A stretch of 64,000 nucleotides of DNA from Atherinomorus stipes (Eukaryota > Chordata > Actinopteri > Atheriniformes > Atherinidae), in the NCBI GenBank assembly GCA_023101725.1, contig JALJCO010009074.1, positions 372,001 through 436,000 of the forward strand, written 5' to 3'. Positions within the stretch are counted from its first letter, which is position 1; every line of letters begins with the position of its first letter. A program made the translations under genes and the position numbers. Below the pieces are notes generated by a model, which ran no database searches, was not told the DNA's origin, and saw nothing but the letters and a program-made list of their open reading frames with translations. This document shows positions 58,010-64,000 of this stretch, in pieces.

Positions 58010-58790
58010 TTTTTTATGCCATTTTAACCGTTGTGCTCTTGTCCACAACAGCTTTCTATCAAGGTCATATTCAACATGAACACCAAATTTGTTCCAACAC
58101 TAGAGACTGCTGATCTGACAGTTGTGCAGAAAACCATCATTGAGTCCCTGCACAAGGTGGGAAAGATACCAAAAGTGACAGCAAAAGAAACTGGTTGTTC
58201 TCTGAGTGCTGTCTCAAAGCACATTAATGGACAGTTAAGTAAAAGGAAGAAGTGTGGAAGAAAACGATGTACAAGCCGGAGGGCTGACAGCAGCCTGGAG
58301 AAGATGGTCAGGAAAGGGCCTTTCAAAAGTGTGGAGGACTTCATAAGGAATGGACCTGTGAGTTTTATTAAGTCCAGCATAAATGCAGCCGTCTACCAGG
58401 ACATTTTGGAGCACTTCATGCTTGCTTCAGCAGACCAGCTGTATGAGGATGCAGACTTCATCTTCCAGCAAGACTTGGCACCTGCCCACATTGCCAAAAG
58501 TAAAAAATCTTGGTTCAACAACCATGCTTGATTGGCCCGCAAACTCACCTGACTTGAACCCCATTGAAAACATGTGGGGCATTGTCAAGAGAAAGCTGAA
58601 CGGGAAGAGACCAAACAATAAAGAAGAGCTAAAGGCTGTGATGGAAGCATGTTTGTCTTCCATAACACCTGAGATATGCCAGAAACTGGTAGCATCCATG
58701 CCACACCAGGTTAAGGCAGTCATTCAATCAAAAGGGGCCCCAACCAAGTACTAAGTACAGATGCAAGATTTTACTGTAGGAGGCCTGACT
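58010..58790 (+). mobile_element. Internally deleted Tc1-like transposon body
   Basis: Holds the two outer parts of a Tc1 transposase gene with the middle removed (see the pseudogene entry). Terminal inverted repeats of this copy were not found. Confidence 0.75.
58076..58754 (+). pseudogene. Tc1-like transposase, internal deletion and frameshift
   Basis: ATG at 58076. Codons 1-80 form the DNA-binding part with ETGCSLSAVSKHINGQL and the basic RKKCGRKR. The frame then jumps at about 58320-58370 from RKGPFKSVEDF to NGPVSFIKSSINAAVYQDIL, so the segment with the first catalytic Asp is missing. The second Asp is present (FQQDLAPAH). Near 58525 the frame shifts by a small deletion; the third acidic residue lies in the next frame (SPDLNPIENMWG), which runs to GAPTKY and TAA at 58752-58754. 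It cannot encode an active enzyme. Confidence 0.88.
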
Positions 58791-58799
58791 TTTTTGTAT

Positions 58800-60280
58800 T
58801 TAAAGTCTTTTTAAAAATTATTTCATGCAGTATTCTAATATTTTGAGTTTTAGAATTTGAGGTTTTCTTAAGCTGCAAGTTCTAATCAGCAACATCCACA
58901 CAAATAAAAACTTGACAAACTATTCTAAAAAAAGGTGTGATAAGGATTTTAGTATGTAGGATGTTTTTTTGATATTGGATTACAGGATGGTAATCAGCTA
59001 AGCAATAGAAGAGGAACTTAAGTCAGAAAAAGACATAAAAGAAGAGGGATAAATATTGCAAAGAAAGGAGAGAACAAATAGGAAACATAAATGAATAAAT
59101 AGATGACTGAGGAAGGTGAAGATGGACCAAGGCACCAACTTAAAAAATATAAAAAAGGAAGAATATGGAATTGGAATGGGGTTAAAATGACCCGAAAAAC
59201 TAGAGCATGCAAAATTTGATAAAGGCACATTCTAGTCAGACAGCATGACTGCAAAATGGAAAGAACTAAATAATGCAAAACAGGGTTTTGACACAAGAAT
59301 GACAAGAAATGACAGAAAGAAAGAAGAGAATAAAACTCTACTGAAGAGCAGATGATGGAATAAAAGTGATAGGTGTAGAGGTATAGAGATGGAGAATGAG
59401 TGATGGAGGGGCGATGTGTCACTTGCAGTATGAGTTCAGCAAGATATGAGTAGTCAGGTAAGGAATAGAGGATAGAATTGGCCATTGCTCTGGTATATTA
59501 TAGAGTATTTCTTTTTTCTCTTTTTTTCATTTGAAATTTTTATTGTTTGTTTCACAAAATAAAGTAAAATAAAGAAAATGAAAAAAAAATAACATTAATG
59601 CAAGATGATAAAAAGGAAGCATTATATTCTGCTTACTGCACATTGAATAAACTAGACAAGCAGCAAAGGCAAAGACAACTAAATTAAGAAAAAAATATAG
59701 ATAATACTAATTAAATTAGTAACAACAGAGTGTGTTTTCAGACATGATAAACTAGATGTAGCTATGTTGGAATGTGAAGGTAAGCTTTGGAGCTAGCAGG
59801 GTAAAATCTGTCGAATTGGTTTAGTACATGAAAAACAAAAAGATGACAAAACATGAAGTTAAGTGCACAGTCACGAATTATGTTGAAATGTTAGATGGGA
59901 ATTTCCTGAATAAAAAGCATAATAAATTCCCATAACTGTTGTTCCTCATTATAAAGTTCAGATAAATGGGATTATACAGTATTTCTAGTTTGAATAGGAT
60001 TTATTTAATTTAGAATAAGATTATAACTAGTTCTGTTTGCACAAGTTTTTCATGGGATAACCCCAACTTGTAACAGGTCACCTAATGAACTAGAGAGCAA
60101 GAACTTTCTAGTTTAGCCTCCATAGTGTAAGCACCCATCTATCAGATAAGGTTGTCTACAACTTGTTTTTTGGATTCTGCATTTTTTGGTTGCCTTAATT
60201 CATACCGTACGAGGAATTACAGTCGTTCACAAAGATTCTTCACATAGATTTTTTTTCAGCGGGGCAACTGTTGACATCAC
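58800..60280. other. A/T-rich sequence, nothing recognised
   Basis: Long purine-rich stretch (58980-59480) with chance open frames on the minus strand. No bounded element or coding exon supported. Confidence 0.4.
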
Positions 60281-60334
60281 TGAACATTGACATTATTATG
60301 TCGTAAGAAGGGAGAAATTGCTTTAAAGCAGGAA

Positions 60335-60615
60335 TCACCAACTCCAGACCTCTTGGGTCCGTGTACGTTCAGGCAATTCGTTTTTTGGGTTAAAATCAAA
60401 AAGGAAAAAACGGAATTTCTTTCCGTTTTTTCATTTACAAATCAAAAACGGAAAACGGAAAAACGGAGCCGATTTTCGTTTTCTGTTACCAGAATACAAA
60501 AACGAAAAACGAGAAAACCAAATGAAAAAAACAGCCCGTTTGTGGATTTTGGTAATTCCTTTTCTCATTTTCCCTTCAGAATCGAAAAGACGGTGATACC
60601 TAAACAGGTGGCCCG
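60335..60615. repeat. AAAACGG-rich low-complexity repeat
   Basis: Multiple short words aaaacgga, ttccgttttt and aaaaacgaa in both orientations can fold into several small hairpins (for example aaaaaacggaa / tttccgtttttt). It is preceded by aatcaccaactccagacctc, an end-like piece of the 11990-12205 MITE family. A 113-codon frame across it is Lys-rich and not credible as a gene. Confidence 0.55.
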
Positions 60616-60639
60616 GAAGTCAGAGTAAATCTTTCATAA

Positions 60640-61400
60640 TAAAAGCCTATATAAACGTGTAACGTCGCCCTGCAGTGGTGCATATAAAAGCTATCTTCTT
60701 TCTGGCAGACAGTGTTCCCAGGGCATGAAAAAAATATTATGGAAATAAAAGCCTGGTGGACTACAACTTCTGGGATCAAACTTCTGTAAACTGCTAAATA
60801 ACTGCAGGAATTTATCGGTAAGTACTGTCATATTACATGATGGACGAGTCAATAAAATAATATTGAACTTAAAACGCTCACTTTTATTTGTTTATTCAGA
60901 TCATTCATTCATTCATTCATTCATTCATTCATTCATTCATTCATTCATTCATTCATTTAATTTCATCGAGAAGGGTTTAGCTGGCGGAGATTAGGCTACC
61001 CTGCGCAAGTGCAGTGTACCTAAACCTCGCATCAGGGACGCACATCCATGTTGCTATTCTAGCAGCTATTCATAATAACTTATCCATAATTCTCCCATGT
61101 TGAAACTTTTACTGAAAAAGTGAAATAACAGGGTTGAAAGTATTTATACTCCATTACCATGCTGCTTCGTCATTTCTATGAAGAGCACAGTGTTGTGTTG
61201 TTTTCTCGAGATAACAAGATTATTAAGGTGCTCAAAAGTCTGTGTTTAGTGATACAGCTGATTGATTGATCAAAATAGACCGGAAGCCGGGAGAGATGAA
61301 TTCATGGATATGTGTGAGATTCTATGAAAGAGTGTGAACACTTCGCTATTTCGGCATTTGTGAGACGTAAAATCCGATGTATTGATCAGTGATGGACGGT
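60640..61400. other. Sequence without a recognised gene
   Basis: Includes an (ATTC)n microsatellite at 60902-60957. No coding exon or bounded element supported. Confidence 0.4.
60902..60957. repeat. (ATTC)n microsatellite
   Basis: About 14 uninterrupted tetramers. Confidence 0.95.
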
Positions 61401-61404
61401 CCTC

Positions 61405-61453
61405 ATCTGCCATCAGCTGGCATCCGAACAAGAGATGCCAGCTGATGGCAGAT
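61405..61453. repeat. Perfect 20-bp hairpin with 9-nt loop
   Basis: Left stem 61405-61424 (atctgccatcagctggcatc), loop cgaacaaga, right stem 61434-61453 (gatgccagctgatggcagat). After a one-base bulge, cctc/gagg extends it. Confidence 0.9.
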
Positions 61454-61459
61454 CGAGGA

Positions 61460-63080
61460 ACATAGATAGGAGGAGGTAGGTAGATAGACTTTTCGTTGCA
61501 CTTATCTAAATAAGGTTATTAAGTATTGCACAGCATAAAATAGCCTACTGATACAAAAAGATATTTTTTAAAAAACGACTATAACGAAGAAATAAATAGG
61601 CTAATAATAAATACAAAGCAAGTTCAGGTAAAAAAAAAAATTAACATCAACAAATTAACATCAACAACAGCAAGAGACAGCTGCATTTAGTCACTTAAAA
61701 TAAGGGCCTGCCAGTAGAGTTTAATTATAAAGCAATTGGCTTTAAAGAAATGGCAGCAATTTTATCTAATGCCTTCTGGCAACGAGTTTCAACGCTCAGG
61801 GGCTCTGAGGGTAAAGCTGAAGAGAGAAAGATACATGTAAACATACTTACAAGTTGTTTTTTGAAAAGGACACATTTAAAATTAAAATATAGGCTACAAG
61901 TGATGGTTTGGGATTTCATTTCTTGAGCTGTAGTTACTTTTTTATGCCACCAGAGGGAGTATCTCTTGAAGTGAGCGCTACTTGTGGTAACTTTAACTCC
62001 CCATCAATGGTTTCCCAGATGCAGTTAAGAAGTATGTTTGTGAGGATTTGGGATTTATTTATTTGTTTTTTTTGTTTGTTTGTTTGTTTTTTAGCTGTAT
62101 AGGCTACTAGTTTGCACCACCAGAGGGATTATCCCTTGATACAGGTAGTTGTGGTAACTTCAGTTCCCCATTATTGTCAATGTTGTCTGAGCCTACATAG
62201 TTAAATACTTTTACATTTAAACTGTAAAAGTTTAAATGTAAACTTCTACAGTTTACATTTGGATAGGAAGCACGGGCAGTATTTAGGCCTACATAATAGG
62301 CTGTAAAATAATAATTATTTAAATAAATCATTGCGGGTGTTTGCGGGCTGCGGGTTTGACCATATTGGCGTTGGAAGCTGCGCGTTTAAGTTAAGTTACT
62401 TAAACTTGCTTTTCAGACTGTTGGCTTGATGCCAGCCTGGAGACCAGCTAACACACCGCAAGCTGAGAGAGGATGAGTGACGGTGGTCGCACCTGTATGA
62501 TGCTTATTCTGATCATCCAGTTTTTTTCTGTGGTGGTGTGTGTGGTTTGGTTCTGATCGGGAGGAGTGGAACAGTGCGCAGAGGGGGCGCAGTTTAAGTC
62601 TAATTAACCTGCTAACTGAGAGTCCAGCTCCAGCTTTCCGGGAATAACCAGAAAAATGTGTTAAATAACGTTGGTTGAACAAATACTAGGATTGTTTTCT
62701 TACAAATATGAGGGCTGCAGTTCTTTTGCACTTCGTGAAACATGGTTTACACAGCAAAAGTCAAAGCTTGCAAGTGGTCCCCTCCAACCGCCACACAGGC
62801 CCGGATTTAGACAGCCCCACTAGGAGGTGCAGGTAGCATATAAGGGGGGGCAAGGGCAGCGGAGCCAGAAAATTTTGGAGGTGTCAAATCCCCCAAACCC
62901 CTAAAATGCATAGAAAACTATACTAACTAACTAACTATGCTATCATCATGTCAGTACAAGTACATCTATCCACATCTCTGTCTCTCTCTGATCCATTTGA
63001 TTGGTCTTATTAGGTTTTATGTTATTTGCTCTTCCTGACACTAACCTCTGCATTTACTTGGGACCAGCACAAAAAGGACA
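61460..63080. other. Sequence without a recognised gene
   Basis: Two similar blocks, accagagggagtatctcttga (61948) and accagagggattatcccttg (62119), each followed by gtggtaacttyarytcccca, show a local duplication of about 170 bp. A hAT-end-like caggcccggatttagacagc lies at about 62798. No coding exon supported. Confidence 0.4.
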
Positions 63081-63096
63081 CTGGCTTGTGTCAGAT

Positions 63097-63125
63097 AGAT
63101 AGATCGATCGATCGATCGATCCTCA

Positions 63126-63179
<54 letters not shown>

Positions 63180-63180
63180 A
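63097..63180. repeat. Compound (GATA)(GATC)/(TATC) microsatellite
   Basis: agatagatagatcgatcgat leads into cctcaatctatctatctatc, so GATA units face TATC units and can fold back on each other. Confidence 0.95.
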
Positions 63181-63199
63181 TCTCCATTTATTTTTCTGT

Positions 63200-64000
63200 C
63201 ATTTTTATGTCTTTAGTTCTTTACACAGTGTGGCTCATATCATTCATTATAAGATCAGCCGTCTGCTTGCAAAAGTCCTAACAAATGCGTAGCCTACATA
63301 TCTAGGTCTGTTGTGTCCTGTTGAGGCTGCATTTATCTTTTGTGTGTGTGTGTGTGTGTGTGTTGTTTTTTTTTTTTTACTTTTTAAATCCATCTATCTA
63401 TCTGTCCTTTTTATTTCTATCTTTTTTGTGTATTTTTTGTCATTTTTATTTCTTCAGTTCTTTTCACAGCATGGCTCGTATCAGTCATTATAACATCAGT
63501 CGTCTGCTTTTCTGTGTTAAAGTCCTAACAAATGCGTCCATATTCACAGCCTTGTGAACCAGAATAACTTGATTTTTCTCACATGTAGCATTGTGCGGTG
63601 GAAGAGGGAAGAACATGAGACAAAGAGGAGAAAGAGCTCTCACATTAGAAAGGTTAGAATTTGTGCTGAGTCACTATGGAGGAGCAGTAATAGTTGCTCT
63701 GCTGCTGCTAATGCCGCAGTTCTGCTACCGGCAGCTTCGCTGTGCTAGCTTTAGCTTTAGCAACCAGAAATCTGCGCATAGTGACTCGACTGTTCAAATT
63801 ACAACAGAGAGAGCGATAAGAGAGACATAGAGAGAACGAGAACACGTTGAGAGAAAGAGAAACCAAATAAATTCGTGACAGAGGGTAGAAGAAACCTCAA
63901 AACAGTGGCTGAGCTAACGGCAGCATGTCTGTGTGCTGGACTGTGACTGTGAGAGAGACGCAGAGCTCAGGCTAACCAGTAACCTGATTTACATCATCTG
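63200..64000. other. Sequence without a recognised gene
   Basis: (TG)n at 63341-63363. An open frame at 63591-63830 contains a Leu/Val-rich stretch (GGAVIVALLLLMPQFCY), but no splice signals or homology support it. Blocks near 63217-63290 and 63452-63535 are near-duplicates (tcagtcattataacatcagt, gtcctaacaaatgcgt). Confidence 0.35.

Noticed and set aside
58427..58723. 98-codon frame on the minus strand
   Set aside because: It is the antisense shadow of the Tc1 transposase fragment.
59018..59485. 155-codon open frame on the minus strand
   Set aside because: It comes from a purine-rich tract read on the complementary strand, giving Phe/Leu/Ser/Tyr-rich low complexity. No family motif.
60287..60628. 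113-codon Lys-rich frame
   Set aside because: It crosses a low-complexity AAAACGG repeat and begins in unrelated sequence.
60902..60957. Regular spaced repeat considered as a CRISPR-like array
   Set aside because: It is an uninterrupted tetranucleotide microsatellite without spacers, in a eukaryotic context.

Overview
The window is 64 kb of vertebrate nuclear DNA, most likely from a percomorph-type teleost. It is AT-rich, has intron-exon structure and (CA)n, (TATC)n and (ATTC)n microsatellites, and is packed with non-autonomous DNA transposons: hAT elements with 8-bp target duplications, TTAA-flanked foldback elements and Tc1 relics. There are no operons, and most short open frames are chance or lie in repeats. 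The fish assignment rests on the repeat families and on the one clear gene.

The only convincing protein gene is tmprss6 (matriptase-2), on the + strand from about 9.15 to 32.24 kb. I traced 17 coding exons by splice sites, reading phase and domain order. They join without a phase error into 2,355 nt (784 codons plus stop), in the order membrane anchor, SEA, CUB1, CUB2, LDLa1, LDLa2, LDLa3, trypsin-like protease. The catalytic His/Asp/Ser, the S1 Asp and the R|IVGG activation site are all present. About 30 N-terminal residues and the initiator ATG are not in the exons I could identify. In other vertebrates the product is a liver membrane protease that trims hemojuvelin and so lowers hepcidin.

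Left flank (1-9.1 kb): two collinear diverged copies of one non-coding sequence (about 757-2970 and 3325-8650). The second copy is expanded by insertions, including a 911-bp hAT element that carries a tRNA-like stretch and a trace of transposase, and a 0.5-kb foldback element.

Gene introns hold a Tc1-like relic with a transposase fragment, two TTAA-flanked elements (one a 1.16-kb foldback), a hAT element, a Harbinger-like element, and an oppositely oriented pair of CCCTAA-like repeats that flanks exons 8-12.

Right flank (32.3-64 kb): no protein gene was recognised. There is one intact-looking tRNA-Arg(CCG) gene on the minus strand near 36.4 kb. The rest is nested mobile DNA: three hAT elements with perfect 8-bp duplications, a palindrome of nearly 0.9 kb near 42.4 kb, several TTAA foldback elements (one with an internal tandem duplication of a coding-like stretch), three copies of a short foldback family, a LINE reverse-transcriptase tail and an internally deleted Tc1 transposase. 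Candidate first exons or promoters at 34.16 and 47.3 kb are weak. Nothing here proves a new enzymatic system. The most unusual content is the density and nesting of inverted-repeat elements and what several of them carry.
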